A DNA stretch of 64,000 bases from positions 737,501 to 801,500 of the forward strand of contig JAJJXM010000016.1 in the NCBI GenBank assembly GCA_024516155.1, given 5' to 3'. Under the pieces are notes generated by a model that saw only the letters and a program-made list of their open reading frames with translations, was not told where the DNA came from and did no database searches. A program made the position numbers and the translations under genes. Within the stretch, counting starts at the first letter, position 1. Each line of letters opens with the position of its first letter. This document shows, piece by piece, positions 35,532 through 48,857 of this stretch. The DNA is from Pyronema omphalodes. Taxonomy: Eukaryota > Ascomycota > Pezizomycetes > Pezizales > Pyronemataceae.

Positions 35532-36807
35532 ATGGCACAAGGAACAATCGAAGTTGATCCAACGGTCTTGAAGGATGAAGATAAGGATGACTATCTATCA
35601 ACCGGGTAGTTATCGGATCCCTTCTACCATCACGAATGAACCATTAGAATCACTAATGGAAATAAGGTACAACACAAGCACCGTAAGCTTATCCGAGTCA
35701 TTAAACCAATACATTTACGAAAATGGTTTGCAAGACTATATGTCCAGACAGTTGAACTCCGCTCATGCATCAAGGTCGTCGCTATCACAGCTATTTCGGA
35801 TGCGACAAGAACCCACATCCAACTGATGAAATGGAGCAAGACCGACTAGACCTCCATCACGAAATGGTTTATCTTCTGTATGGGAGGAAGTTACATTTTG
35901 CACCAATCGAGAATCCACATCGGATATTAGACGTGGGAACCGGAACTGGGATCTGGGCAATTGACATGGCAGATCAGTATCCGATGGCGGAAGTAATTGG
36001 TGTTGATCTAAGGTATGTTGGAATTTTCCTAAATCCTGCGGATTTTATAAATAATGCATAAATCTGATATCATTTGTTCAAAACCAGTCCTATCCAGCCG
36101 GCCTGGGTTCCGCCAAATTGCAAATTCGAAGTAGACGATGTAGAGCTTGAATGGACATATCAACCGGTATATCGACTGATGCTATTTATAATGGCCAAGA
36201 TTAGGCTTTTGCTGACTTGAAATCGAGGACTTCTTCGATTTCATCCACGTCCGTAACCTAGGTCAAGCTATAACCTCCTACCCACGATTACTACAACAAA
36301 TCTACCGCTGTGTCAAACCCGGAGGCTTTGTCGAAATCTCAGAAGTAGAAATGGAGCTTTTTTCCGATAACGGCACACTCTTTAAAGCCAAGGACTTAAC
36401 TGAGTATATGGTCCACCTCCGCCGAGCGATGGAGAAATTAGGTCGACCTTGGCCCTGTATCGGAATGCGAGAGAACATTCTAAACGCAGGATTTGTCGAC
36501 ATGGTCGAGACGAATGTTAAGCAACCGTTAGGTCCTTGGGCAAAGGATCCGGATATTAAAAAGGCGGGTGAGATGGCACTGCTGGGTGGTGAGACCGGGT
36601 ATCATGCATATGCTATGCAGATGTTTACGAGGGTTTTGGGGATGAGTGCGGAGGAAGCGAATACAATGTGTACAAATGCATTCAAGACTGTTTGCAATAA
36701 AGATGTGCATATTTATGCAAATCAGTAAGTTCCTTGGTCCCACAATCAATCGAGGATTTGGGCTAATGCTGGGTAGGTTTGTGGCTTACGCTAAGAAGCC
36801 GGAATAA
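35532..36807 (+). CDS. LaeA-like/TAM-type SAM-dependent methyltransferase (6 exons)
   Basis: Exons are 35532-35605, 35667-35725, 35775-36012, 36088-36166, 36228-36724 and 36777-36807; phases agree and give 325 aa. It belongs to the class I methyltransferase family common in ascomycetes around LaeA, many members of which act in secondary metabolism or development. The N-terminal ENGRRYHSY motif (about 43-51) and EQDRLDL are family marks. Motif I is [12 protein letters not shown] (97-108), followed by an acidic motif II in VIGVDLS and later [10 protein letters not shown] and [11 protein letters not shown]. The SAM-binding site is intact. No targeting signal is visible. The 49-nt intron with donor GTTTGC (35726-35774) is the least standard, but it restores ENG-RRYHSY exactly. 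Substrate unknown. No other biosynthetic enzyme lies beside it, so a metabolite cluster is not supported. Confidence 0.9.
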
Positions 36808-37983
36808 ATTATTTTAGTCCTCATTCGGTGATATGCTGTTTAACGAGTATGAGTGTCACGTATATACAGTAAAAGCACTCCTACTTTATGACTAGAGGAA
36901 GCACAAATCTTATTCATGGCATCAGGTCCTCCGTATGCAAAGAGGACCGTCAAACTTTGGGAATCCCAGATATTATCCTGTTAGCTGTATTCTCTTAGGA
37001 ATCTACATCACCAATATAAATTCATTTTTTAAAAAAGTCATATGCATAGAATATTAACTATTGAAATGTGGCCGGAACAGGGCAGTGGGATGTTTGCTTG
37101 TCGGTACGAAGGTTTAGGAAAGTGCAGAAGGGGTCAACAAGAAAGAGACCAAGGGATGTGGAGGCAAAGGGATGAGTACAGCACTCAACTGGGAGGACGG
37201 GAATGAGGCCGTGGGCTCTGGTATAAATATGTGTAGTTTCCTGTATCGTTGAGAAAGTATCAATCAATTACTCGTCTCGAACTCTACACCTTTTCACATT
37301 AACCATCACTATCGTCTTATATCGAGGATAACTAAACTCTTCCAAACATTTATTCGAGAAAAATGAATAAACCATTGTGTAATAAAAAAAGGATAAAGAA
37401 ACGGAGTAAAATTGGATTGCACGTCGTCTTTTATAAACGATTCCTCGTGTCACGCCAAGGCGTTGGACTAACAAAACCCTAAAGACTCAGCCCTAAGCTT
37501 TTAGGGCTGAGAGTTGACTTGACACAATCACCTGGAACCTCCTTCGTAGAATTTTCCGAACAGCGGCTGCGCGACCATCAGGGGATCCCGCAACGATGTC
37601 ATAGCACATATGACTTACACCCAAACGGATAGTAACACACACATATATGTAATACTCCTAAAGCCACAAAGTGCAAGAGTCAAACAAATAAGGAAGGTCA
37701 ACGGTGAGATAAAGAAATCAGAGTAGAAGATAGAGTGGCAATTTAAACCATGATAGAATTGGGTATAGATATGGAGTTAAGAAATTATGCAAATAACTGC
37801 TTAGCCGTGTTTTTTTGCATGATGAGAAGAATTCGGATCGTGGATTAGATAAGAATTATGGCAAGCATCGCGGATCCCTTTTTGCTCTAATCATGTAGGC
37901 TCCAAAAACGATTGTTAGTCACGATGATCAAGGTTCCAAGTTGTAAAACATTATGTTTGAGTATTTTGTAGCTAGTAGAATGA
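36808..37983. other. Intergenic region with a small hairpin
   Basis: No gene seen. A perfect 11-bp inverted repeat (37486-37496 / 37501-37511, loop GCTT) is the only structure noticed. Confidence 0.5.
37486..37511. repeat. Hairpin: 11-bp perfect inverted repeat
   Basis: The arms are CTCAGCCCTAA and TTAGGGCTGAG with a 4-nt loop. It is isolated from genes and its role is unknown. Confidence 0.6.
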
Positions 37984-38102
37984 CAGCTACGGTCATAGAA
38001 TCATGAACACAACGCATCCCGTCCGCTCTGCGCTATTTAAGCATGATATCGTCCGGCTAGTACTGTCGTGGGTGACCAGACGGGAATCCCGGATACTGTA
38101 GT
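37984..38102 (+). rRNA. 5S ribosomal RNA (copy 4)
   Basis: A full-length 5S gene on the plus strand, about 18.5 kb from the nearest other copy and in the opposite orientation. The body matches copy 1 (10276-10394), and a TTTTT terminator follows. It shows that 5S genes are dispersed in this genome and are not limited to the duplication. Confidence 0.93.
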
Positions 38103-40668
38103 TTTTACCACTTCCTTTTTTGTCCTCTAGCAGCATGCGTTACAAGTTATCTTGTCTCTTTTTGGCTATTCATCACTCCCCTGGTGATAATCACTAGTTC
38201 CCATGTTGGGATATTGGCCTTGTGTTCCTTTCCTATGTTCTATCTACATAAGTTCCTGTACAACTTTGAATATTTTGGAAGCTACACAGCCAGTCAAGGC
38301 TCTTGAAGACTGTTTAAATAGTCTACACTACGGGTTGAACCTCTAATAAAAATCACGGGATACGAATGATTAAGTCAACATAAGTATGTACGCACAATCT
38401 GAGGGGGGATATTGAGTGGTCGTCGATGACTAGAGAACACATATGTGCTAAACAGACTTGTCGTGTTGCCTTCAAGTCCGCGATATAAGTGCAAAAACCT
38501 GTTTTATCGTCACAAACCTGGTGAATAGAAAGGTAGCTGTTATTCGGCGCAGAGCTTGTCTAATTTGACGAACTGGATAAGAAGTTAAAGCTGTTTGGTT
38601 TGAGTACCGATTTTAAGTCGAGTTTCATCAGTGATCAAATCTCGTATTAGTTCGGTTAAGCTGAGAGAAGAGGTAAAGGATTAGACAATGTGTGTAGAAC
38701 GAAGAAATATGGCTGGGAGAATAAACTGTATCTTTGTGCTTGTGTTGCATACGTTGATGAATGAAGTAGACATGGTTAATCAAGCTTGATGTATCCAGCG
38801 TGCGATATGGCTGGTTGAAAGCCATGACTAACCTGTGCAGGTGCTTTCTCTGAGATAACACAGCACTGCTTATTTCATGGGAACTCAACAAGTCCCATAC
38901 CCACTACCGAATCGGAGCGGAGTATCCACCCGAGAATAAACAGAAAATACCGGTGCAATTCCGGTCATACAATCAATGATGATAGATCTCAGACAGTACT
39001 TCTTGATCCATATACTGATCTCATGATAAAGTAGTTATCGGAAAAGAATACCGGCAAGTCAACTCAGACCGCAGATGGCCACTCTTACAAGCCCAATTCG
39101 AAATTTTTTGCATCTGTAAGGATTATTATAAATTTATACGTGTGGAATTTAATGCTTAATCCTTGACCCTGGAAGATAGGTTGTAATACCGGAACCGCGC
39201 TTTCTTAAAGTTAAAATTCCTGCTCTTAGGGTCCAGAACCGAGTCATCGATCATGATTGTGACAAACCGGGTGACAATAAAGCTTTGGTTCGGAACATGG
39301 CTTTTGAACAATAAGTAGAACCACCATGACTTTACATAACTGGTTACAATTTATAGGCTACTTCTAGTTTTGGTTTACTAAATCTTCAGACATTTTCAAG
39401 CCTTGCCGTTGAGCACGAGTGATTATCCCCGGTGGCTGTCAACTGTGTGACATCTCGCCGGTACCTGACTTAGTGTAAGATGTATCACTTCAGCAATTAT
39501 TATCACCAATGATCCAGTTCGGCAAGACATGCATCGGCTACTTACCGTTTCAGCTGGTGGGCGCTACATATAATAACGGTAGATAATGGAATGCACGACA
39601 TACAGACCCTTCCAATCTGCCATAAAAAAAAACTAAGTTTGGTTCGCCTTATCAAATTTGTATCTATGGATCGCACGTTGTAACGGAATCATCAGTCGGA
39701 TACCCGAGATTCCGATTCATCAGTTTTATTCAACAATGATGCAGTATAATTCTAGCCAATTTTTCACAGAAAATACCGGTCAAATGAGACTACTGAGTGA
39801 TACAATTATCACATACAATCGCAATGAATCAATGTCTTGATTTAGTCTCGGAATGAGAATGAAAACATCCGGATCTAATCGGCGTTCTTTACATGCATGC
39901 GTACAACGGCCGCTTGCGAATGCAGGTATTTAGTGGCTTGAATTTTCAGCTGTCACAAACTCCAACATGGACACAAAGGTTGGGGTTATTGAGGTAACAT
40001 ACTGACTTGTGTAGGCATGCGGAGGTCCACATAACGCTCGATCGGATAAGTGCATATTGCGCGCGACACGAAGAACATAGATCCGTTGATCGTAGGGTTA
40101 TTCTGTTGATGTTGCTATTATTGGATGGTTAACTTGATGATTATTATTCAAGAATTGAGTTTATGGCTTCTAGAATAAAAATCAAAAAAACATTCATTTC
40201 TGCTCACCTTTTCGAATTCCAAAAATGATACCAATCAGGTCCTTTGAAAGCATTGCCTAAGTATCAGAAGTTAAATTCCAAAGAGGATACTGATCATAGC
40301 TGAAACATTGAGGCGATATATTGTTTATGCAGAGAGCCAGTGTAACGATTGATATCTAAATGCATTTTTGTAACTGAAATCGAACAAGCTCCACCGGATC
40401 TTTGCTACTACTATCCAGACTCTCGAGATCCAGCATGGATACAAACGACATGTACCACCTGAAACGACTGCAAAGATCCGTTTTCTTGTGTCTTTCTCGC
40501 CGGGAAACGGAAGATCATATCGAAATCAACACCGATTGTACTATCGTCGTACTCCGTGAAATCAGTATATATATCTTCAATGAATTCGTCCTGATCAATT
40601 CTCACCAACAGCTTCTTCTACCCTTCAAACACAGACACAGATACAAACCCAGAGACAAATCAATCACA
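38103..40668. other. Gene-free AT-rich interval
   Basis: No supported coding region. The part directly before 40669 is probably the promoter and leader of the secreted-protein gene. Confidence 0.5.
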
Positions 40669-41482
40669 ATGCAATTCTTGAATTATTTGACCTCCTTCCT
40701 CCTTATCGGTGCCGTCAGTGCAACCGCCATTCCAGTTGCAGAGCCCGTGGCAAATGCCATCGCTGAGCCCTTCCCCGAGGCGTTCCCAGAGCCCATTGCA
40801 TTCCCCGAGCAATCTCTCGACATGCCTGAGGTTGAATCTTCGGTTACCAAAACCGCTGTTGTTATGTTCACCGAGAAGATCACCAAGGCTTCTTTCGATC
40901 TCCGTGTTACTGTTGAGGGCACTACCGTTTTGAATGTTCTCATCAGAGCTCCGGTAGGATTCATATTCTTCTGATAGTAGATCTCAGCAGCTAATTCTAA
41001 TCTAACTTAGAGCATTATTGTATCCTTCAGAAACATTGTCAGAGATATCATTCTCATCATCCCCGAATTGGCCGTATATCACCCCCCTCCTCCAACTAGG
41101 CGGTAGATAATCATCACTAACAATTCTTCAGGGCAATCCTTTCAACGCAGCAGACGCAAAGGATGTCGTTGTAGTCCTTACCAAATTCGTTGAGGTTCAC
41201 CAGCAACTTCTCAACGTTGTTATCGGCAAGCGAGGAATCTTGGCATCCTTCGGAGGAGGATTCCTTGAGCCCGTTCGTCTTGTTCTTGTGACATTGGAGG
41301 CTATTGTTGATGTATGTCTTATATTCATTTTTATCTATTAAGTGAGAATAACTAACCAATGATTATAGAGCTTTGCTTTCAGCCTTATCAAGCTTATTCC
41401 CACTGAGTCGGTTGCTGCCAACGGTCAGTTTGCGAAGTTGAAGGTCACCGTTAGAAAGACTATCACTGTCTACAGCAAATAA
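40669..41482 (+). CDS. Small secreted protein, cysteine-free (4 exons)
   Basis: Exons are 40669-40953, 41011-41073, 41132-41311 and 41369-41482, all separated by phase-0 introns of 57-58 nt with CTAAC branch sites; the product is 213 aa. The N-terminus is a secretion signal (hydrophobic LTSFLLIGAVSATA, cleavage near residue 18-20). A Pro/Glu/Ala-rich stretch of AEP and FPE units (about 22-48) follows and could be a propeptide or linker. The rest is alternating beta-like and amphipathic helical segments with no cysteine at all, for example TKFVEVHQQLLNVVIGKRG and VRLVLVTLEAIVDSF. The helical pattern faintly recalls hydrophobic-surface-binding (HsbA-like) cell-wall proteins, but I would not assign it. 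The 63-nt second exon could be missed by gene finders: reading it as one 178-nt intron also keeps frame and would remove 21 residues. Confidence 0.82.
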
Positions 41483-44400
41483 GCTATGAGAACAGCTTAT
41501 ACGATACATTTCTAGTTGATGATCATTATCCGTAGGGGTGGGAGGGGGGGAGGGGGGATGACGATGTGTGTATGTGTGGGAGGGAATAAAGGAAGTTATG
41601 TTCTACTAGTCTACTGGTTTCCTACGGTAGTTCACTAAACTTCGACCAAGATTTGTTTTCTCCGAGTGGCTTATCGTTTATCGTCCATCGTTTATCATTG
41701 TTTATCATTTATCGTGCATCCCAAAAATGTGACCCATGAGTGATAAATAATGAATCACACTCAACTAATCTCACATCTGCATGAACATAAACCCCGAGCT
41801 TTCCGAGCTTTCCGAGATTCCGAATTCATCTATCTGATACCGACTGTACATGTACCCCATACCCCATACATACAATTGCAGCTTCTATTTTTCTTGTTCC
41901 TTTTTTTTTACCCAGCCGCGTGGAGCGCATCTACATATATTCGGAATGAAATCATGATCTCCAGGGTCCCTGATGATCATAGTGATTGCATAGCATAGAA
42001 TTGCATAGCGGGGTATATGCACAGTACTGTACCCATGTGATCTGATGTGATGTGATGAGATGTGATTCGAAGTACATATGTACCATAACCGTGACCGTGG
42101 ACTAGCTAGGTGAATGGCGAGCTAGCTAGGGTGGGATTAATGCTGCGCACTCGAAGTACTCAGAGTATTCGGAGTACAGTGATTGAAAGACAGTGCATTA
42201 AATAGATATACAGCACTAGATGATGATGATGATGTGATTCAATTAGGGATACTGTATATGTACTCGCTGGTTGGGTAATCTACATAAACTCGACGGTCCA
42301 TCATAGATCTCCCTAGGTAACATAGACCCAAGCCCTAAATCGTTGATTTTGTTTCGGAACATAATCCCGTCCACATCTGTGCATAGTTTCCAGTATCCAT
42401 GCATCACAGATATCTCTTCTGATGCACCATGTTTCTGCACGAGAATCTCTGACAGAAAAAAAAAAACGTCATCTGGGTACCTCCTAGTCTCCTAGTTTCC
42501 TACACCACATCTCAAGGACCCCTCATTATATCATGTTAGCCTTTTTCGATGGATCATGGAGACATGGGAATCCCATGACTTGCCTGTATGTATGTGCTTA
42601 TGTACTTCCTCATCCATGGATCCATGGCTCCATGGCTGGTGCTACGCGTATGTACGGTGCGGGGAATTAGACTGACCGATGACGGACTTGGCGGCGCCAA
42701 TATATGTACGTACTACGCCATACATAGAGGGGCACGTGCCTTGGATATGTACTCTACGAAAAGATAAAACAAAAACAAAAAAAAACTATGAAATGATGTA
42801 ATGCGTGATAGATGACGGGTGATGAGGTAGGTAATAGACAATAGGCAATGCGAAAGCCCTGGGCTTTAAGCGAGCTACGGAAGTTTCTGAAGTGGGGGAC
42901 GGAGTACGGTGCACCATTATGGAGACTTTTTATGGTGTGTATGGTGTGGATAACCGAGAATCGAGAATCGAGAATCTAGAATAGAAAGCTATTATCGAGA
43001 TTTCTGAATTTGCGATTACAGTATGTAGTGGGAAGAATGGAAATCTAAATGAGATGGTAGATATGGTGTACCATATAAGTGGTATCGATATTCGAGATTC
43101 GAATTCCGACATCACCATCGATCCGGTTAAAAAGAAGTTGCATGGGATGCGGAATGAAATCTTTTGGGCGGGAGATACAGAAAATGGGAATTTCTGCTCT
43201 ACCTTCTCTCTGCTCCCAGCGTATTCTTGGGTAATGGGAAATGAGTAATAGGTAATGAACATGAATCGAAGTTGCATACATCATCGATGCATCGATGCCA
43301 TCGAAAAACTCGCTTGTCTAGCCAAGTATCAATCTCGCTAACCTAAACCCCTCTACCCCAGATTGGGGTGTCTTTCAACTTTAAGCGAAAAAAGGTATCC
43401 TGAACCCGAAAGTAAAAGTGAAAGTGAAGTTTTTTCTTTTTTTTTTTTTGGGAGAGGGTGGATATGTAAGGAACCATTATGATATCACGAGCCTTAATAA
43501 TCCTGAACAAACAGTTAGAGACACCAACTGAAGATATGGCTTGAAACATAATGATTAATGATTTTCAATGCTGATTGATGGCTTAAGCCTTGGGGCTTGA
43601 GGCTTGATGGATTGGGGGCTTGATTGGACGGGTATTTCTTCCCCCATTCCCCACAGCCCCCACAGTGGACTTCTGCACTTCCCCTTCTTACGTCTCTACG
43701 CCAACACCCGCCAGGTAGGTTATGGGATTATTATGGGCGCTACATAAAGTTAATCTCCAAATAGTGTAATCCCAAATCCATGGATATATCTGGTGCTGGT
43801 GGTGCTAAAGTGTACAGTTCAGTAACGCCATATACGTTATACGGTATACGATGTATACGCGTGCAAAAATCATGCTTGCTATGCAGAATAAACGAGGCTG
43901 TGTATGTTCATAAATACGGTGCCCATATTATTCTAGGGCTTGATTATGATGATGAGGCGGGCATGCTTAATGCGGCGGGGATATTTGACAGCCAACACGT
44001 ATTGTGGTGTTTCCGGATATTAGGATATTGGGATATTGAAATGGAGAAAGCCACGATCGATATGCACATTGAATAGAACAAACAAGGCTTGATATGTACC
44101 TTGCGAAGGGAAAAAGATATTTCATCCACGTTGAAATTTTCATCTTTCGCCGCGTGGAATGTTTCTTTTTTTTTTTTGCAGTGCACATCTGTCGCACACG
44201 GAACACAAATACCCGCAACTCCGCAAAGAATGGCCGCCTTGTGTTTGTGTTTGTGTTTTTCTTCATGTTTTGCATGCCGGGTGTTAGGTCAAGTCATACA
44301 GGCCGTGTCATAATTGTCAGCACTAGTAACAAGGCTCCAGCCTACCTTTTGTACAGGTGTGCTGTACTACACAGGCCCACAGCCTGCACAGCCCACAGCC

Positions 44401-46190
44401 GAGTCCGTGCGACAACGACAAGGCCGACCGACCGAGCGCGACAAGGCTGAGATGAGAGCCTGAGACAGTGCGCGGCTATGGACGGGCAGACTAGTCCGTG
44501 CGGCTCTGCCGGGCTTTACAGCTGTACCATGGTTCACGAGGCTCCAGCCTAGCTGTGTAGTGTAGCGCAGTGCAGTATCATATCAGTCCGAGGCGGAGAC
44601 GGAATTCATTAGCGCGCGGCGTCTGTGCGAGGCCGTCAAGTCGCGGCACGGGAGCGTTTGCGGGAGGGAAGGGAAGCAATCAGTACCATAGCGAGGCGAG
44701 GCGAGGCGAGGTGAAAGATTATGATGATAACGATGGTTGATTTGTAAATAGCCCACTATAGCCTAGTCTACCATAGTATAGCCTAACCATGACGTATGAT
44801 GTTTATCAGTTTATTAGTTTGTTTGTGGGCCGTCGAATTTGAAACTTTGCTCGTATGGTGCCATAAACATAAAATTAAATCGAACCGAACTGGTCGTCGC
44901 CATGGTTTTGTATGGAGCCAGCCATAAACCCTCAACCTTCGACTATTCAACCATTCATGGCTCGTCACTCATTGTCGGTGACATGATATCGGCTGCCCAG
45001 CGGCCAGCCTCGTTTGAGAGAATTGCAAACCTAGAAGCCTTGTGCTTACATATGCACCACCCACCTCCTCCTATTCCGACCACCCCAAGAAATGAAAAAA
45101 AAAAGTTTTTATGGCTCCCCATAGTAAAACGCCGCCCCTGTTGCCGTTTCTTTCCGGTTCCCCGAAATTACTGAATCCACCCAGACAGTCAGGTAGGCAA
45201 GTAGGTCGCCATCGGGTCGGGGATTGCGCCGCAGATATGGTTTCTGGGACGACCTGGACAACGCCGCCGAGCGCCGAACGTTTATGTATGTAGGTGCACC
45301 ATATGTATGTGTACATAGCTGTAGGTGTAGGAAATCCCCACAATTTTAACTTTCTGCTAAAAGAGAAAAACCCAACAAACCATTTCACCGAAAAATTCAC
45401 CGAAAAATCCCATCTACCCGTCTACTGTCTACATATTTTCCGTATGTACATATAGGCGCAGTAGCAGCAGAACCATAGCAGCGGTGAATCCGTTATTATG
45501 TTTTGGTTGGCCATAGCCATGCAGATCGATCTTACACTGGAACAGGAACAGGAACGCTACCATTGTGGTGTAGAAGGGTATCTAAGATCTTGACGCCTGG
45601 TTGATGGGACATCCGACAGACAGCACCCAGCGTATGAAAACCCGATCCTAAACCTTAAATTGTTGTGCAGCCACGAGGCGAGGTGTTTGGGCCAGGTATA
45701 AGTGCAACTGTACCTTTCATCTTTGGAACTGGGTATCTGTCGTCGTCTTCTTGGGTTATGTTTCAACTCGCTTATGGTACACAACAGTACCTCAGTATCT
45801 CAGTACCTCAATACCCCAAGGCTACGGCTCAGTATGTATGTCCACCATACACATACAGTTCATAACCAACCAACCAACAAACCAACAAGCAACCCTAAGT
45901 TCCTAACTAGTCCCGTCGTAACCTATTCCCCCTTCCATCCATGATCCATTCATAACCTGCCAACCTCTAGCCTGGTGAAAGAAAATTCTTGCCATGCTTG
46001 CCATGCTTATGGCACCATTCATACAAACCAAAACCCCAGACCAAGGCCCTGAAAACAAATTTATATTTAGCATTCTATTACTTGGTATACATATTTAGTA
46101 TTATTTAGCAGCGGGTGGCAAAAACCTAGGGCTTAATGAGCGCATATGATGCATATGTACACCTGCATGCCGAAATGCATAGTGGCATCT

Positions 46191-46288
46191 TCCTTTTTTT
46201 CCTCTTTCTTTTCTTTATTTCCTCTTTTCTTTTCTTTTGTTTTCTTTTCTTTTGTTTTCTTTTGTTTTGTTTTCTTTTGTTTTGTTTG
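46191..46288. repeat. Pyrimidine tract, TTTTC/TTTTG-type repeats
   Basis: About 100 bp almost free of A on the plus strand, built from TTTTC and TTTTG units. Confidence 0.8.
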
Positions 46289-46516
46289 CCTCTTCGATGA
46301 TGCATAATCTATACATATACTATACATACTGTAACTATACCATACTGTACCCCCCACTTTGTACGCCGTACGCTGTATTGAACTATACCATACCACCATA
46401 CATTTTCCTGCTGAAACAAAATTTTCAAGTAACCCGCCTGTCAGCCAGTCGATCATGCAACTACATATAAACCTGCTTTTGGGATTCTTCAGTGGGGGTG
46501 GTGGTGGTTGGCGGGA

Positions 46517-46531
46517 GGGGGGGGGGGGGGG
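46517..46531. repeat. Poly-G tract
   Basis: 15 consecutive G within GGTGG-rich sequence. Confidence 0.8.
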
Positions 46532-48833
46532 TGGTAGTAGTACTGTAGTATCAGTATCCGCCACCATAGTAGTGGTACATAGTAAAGATTGGTCTCAAAG
46601 ATAGTCGGGTTGAAGAGAAACATTAGTAGTAGTAGTGGTGGTTTTAGTGCCGGTAATATTTTTGTTTCATTTCATTTCGGCTTTTCCGCGACGGTATCCA
46701 AGGTCAAGGTCAAGGTTTTTGGTATGGTGGTATGGTGGTATAGATGACGATAGAGGCTTGATTCTTAAGTGAGGATGATGTAGATCAAATTTTACAGATG
46801 GTATGGAGTGGGGTGGGGTATGTAGCACTATTCGTGGGTGCTACATACATAGAACTAAAGATTCATCGGATTCGATCTTAGATCTAGAAGTACGGTCCTG
46901 TCACCGTAACCGCTCTGAAGCACCGAAGCACCGAAGCACCGAAGTTATGGATGCCGGACGGAACGGTTCTGGGGTTCTGGTATGTACAAAATCATGGTGG
47001 ACACGCGGGATACGCCGGGATAGGGTGGTAGGCCTGTAATGCTTGCACTTCTTGAACATGGTCTATACAACCATATCCGACTCCGACTCCGACTCCGACT
47101 CCGAAATTTTTCTGTTCTCATCATCGCTCACTCTACAGTACATACGGCGTGAGACCATACAGTAACTACTTCCGGTACAGGCAAGCTGCTCGCTTGACCT
47201 GAGCTGTGCCGGGCTGGGCTGGATTTGTATGGTTGGTTTTGACGTCTGGTCTGGGGTACATACAGGTAGCAACGTGAGATCCAGCAAGTTGCTTTAGTTT
47301 TATGTATGTATGCAAATCCAAGATAATTATGAAAAGAACTGGTAAATTTTCGTATGGTACTGGTGCTGGTGGTGGATATGAACATGATCGGGATTATTAT
47401 TATGGTTTATGGCTTATACCTGGTCTGTTTTAGTATGAAAAGATGAGAAAGATGAGATTTTCTTTTCTTTCGATGTATATCTATCATATTCGATTGAGTT
47501 TTCGTTCTTTTTTCTTTTTCTTTTCCTTTTCAGCTGATATTTTATTTTATATTAATTGGAGCTTTACTGTATTGTTCTACTGTATTACTTTGCTTTGCTT
47601 GTACGTTCTAGGTATTCCGAACCAGAATGCAATTTATTGCTGCAGTGTGCACAAATGTAACTTCCGAAAGGCACAAAGTAACCATCTTCTGTAAATCATG
47701 GGTTTTGTACCATTTGGTTGTAATTCTCCGAGACTCAATTTTGTTTATCAGCACACGACAAAAATCCCACTCGAACCATAAAGCTCTAGATCTTCTTCCA
47801 GCCCTCATGTGGGTTCGGAGATGTACTACTATTCTGCAGCAGCTTTCTCCGCTAGACCGGCTATGCTATGATAGTTGATGTACTGTACATATGGTCTACA
47901 TACAGGCATGTATCTATCGTCAGGGAAATAGGTTTATGAAACCTCGGAGTTGCAGATGGGGCGGATTCTGGCCGTATCTGGGTCCCGGTATCAGCAGCAA
48001 TCTTCCCCCCCCTTAGCCAAGCCGGCACGAAGCGTTACGATCTTGGGCTGCTTAGGAAGTTGAACTAAATAGAAGGTTAGCTACTGGGAAATTTGCACTG
48101 GCCAGTGGCCGTGGCATGCCACGATATCGGCATCTTCCGGGACACTTGCTCCACTTTATTTCCTCGAATTGGGGATACCGAAGCATAAATTTCCATGTTA
48201 TGCTTCTATGAAAAAGGGTTTCTCCCCGGTATGTAGAAACAAGACCAGGAAATCTGAGAAATAACACCAGATCTAAGGAAAAACGCGATTTCGTCTAACT
48301 CGGTTTACCCTTAGTCATGTCTATCTTCATAACTGTCCGGTCGGTCCTTAGAGCCTAGGGGAGTCCATGGTAAAGCATGGATGCTAGTTTTTTTTTTCTT
48401 TTATAGCTAAAAAAAATAGGTCTCCTTTTGCACGCTATATTTGTGCCGGATTCCGATTACTGGGAACGGTCGCTCGTTACTAGTATTAAGCACCACGCTG
48501 TTTTAAACCAAGTCAGTCAGCCAGCATGAAACTAGACAGAGTTAGATAAAGACAGACGAAGTTGGTTGTAAGATAGACCCTTAAACCATCGTCAACCCTG
48601 AGACATGCAAACGATTATTTAATTAAACACCCCTATCAAGAACACGACCGTCTATGTATCTAGAGTAGGGACCGATGGGGTGCGCCCTGAAACGGACGAA
48701 AAGACAATTTCTGCCCGTGGGAGCCCCTGAAAATTGGTAACGGGTCTGTGTGGTGGTGCACTTATGGGGCCTCTGTGTAATGTTAATCTGTATGGTATGT
48801 ATCCGTCCAGTAGCGAGGCGAGCCGAGTCAAGG

Positions 48834-48857
48834 TCGAGTCGAGTCGAGTCGAGTCGA
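48834..48857. repeat. (GAGTC)n microsatellite
   Basis: Four to five tandem pentamers of GAGTC. Confidence 0.8.

Noticed and set aside
35532..36807. Secondary-metabolite gene cluster around the LaeA-like methyltransferase
   Set aside because: No polyketide synthase, peptide synthetase, terpene cyclase, P450 or transporter lies nearby; the neighbours are unrelated.
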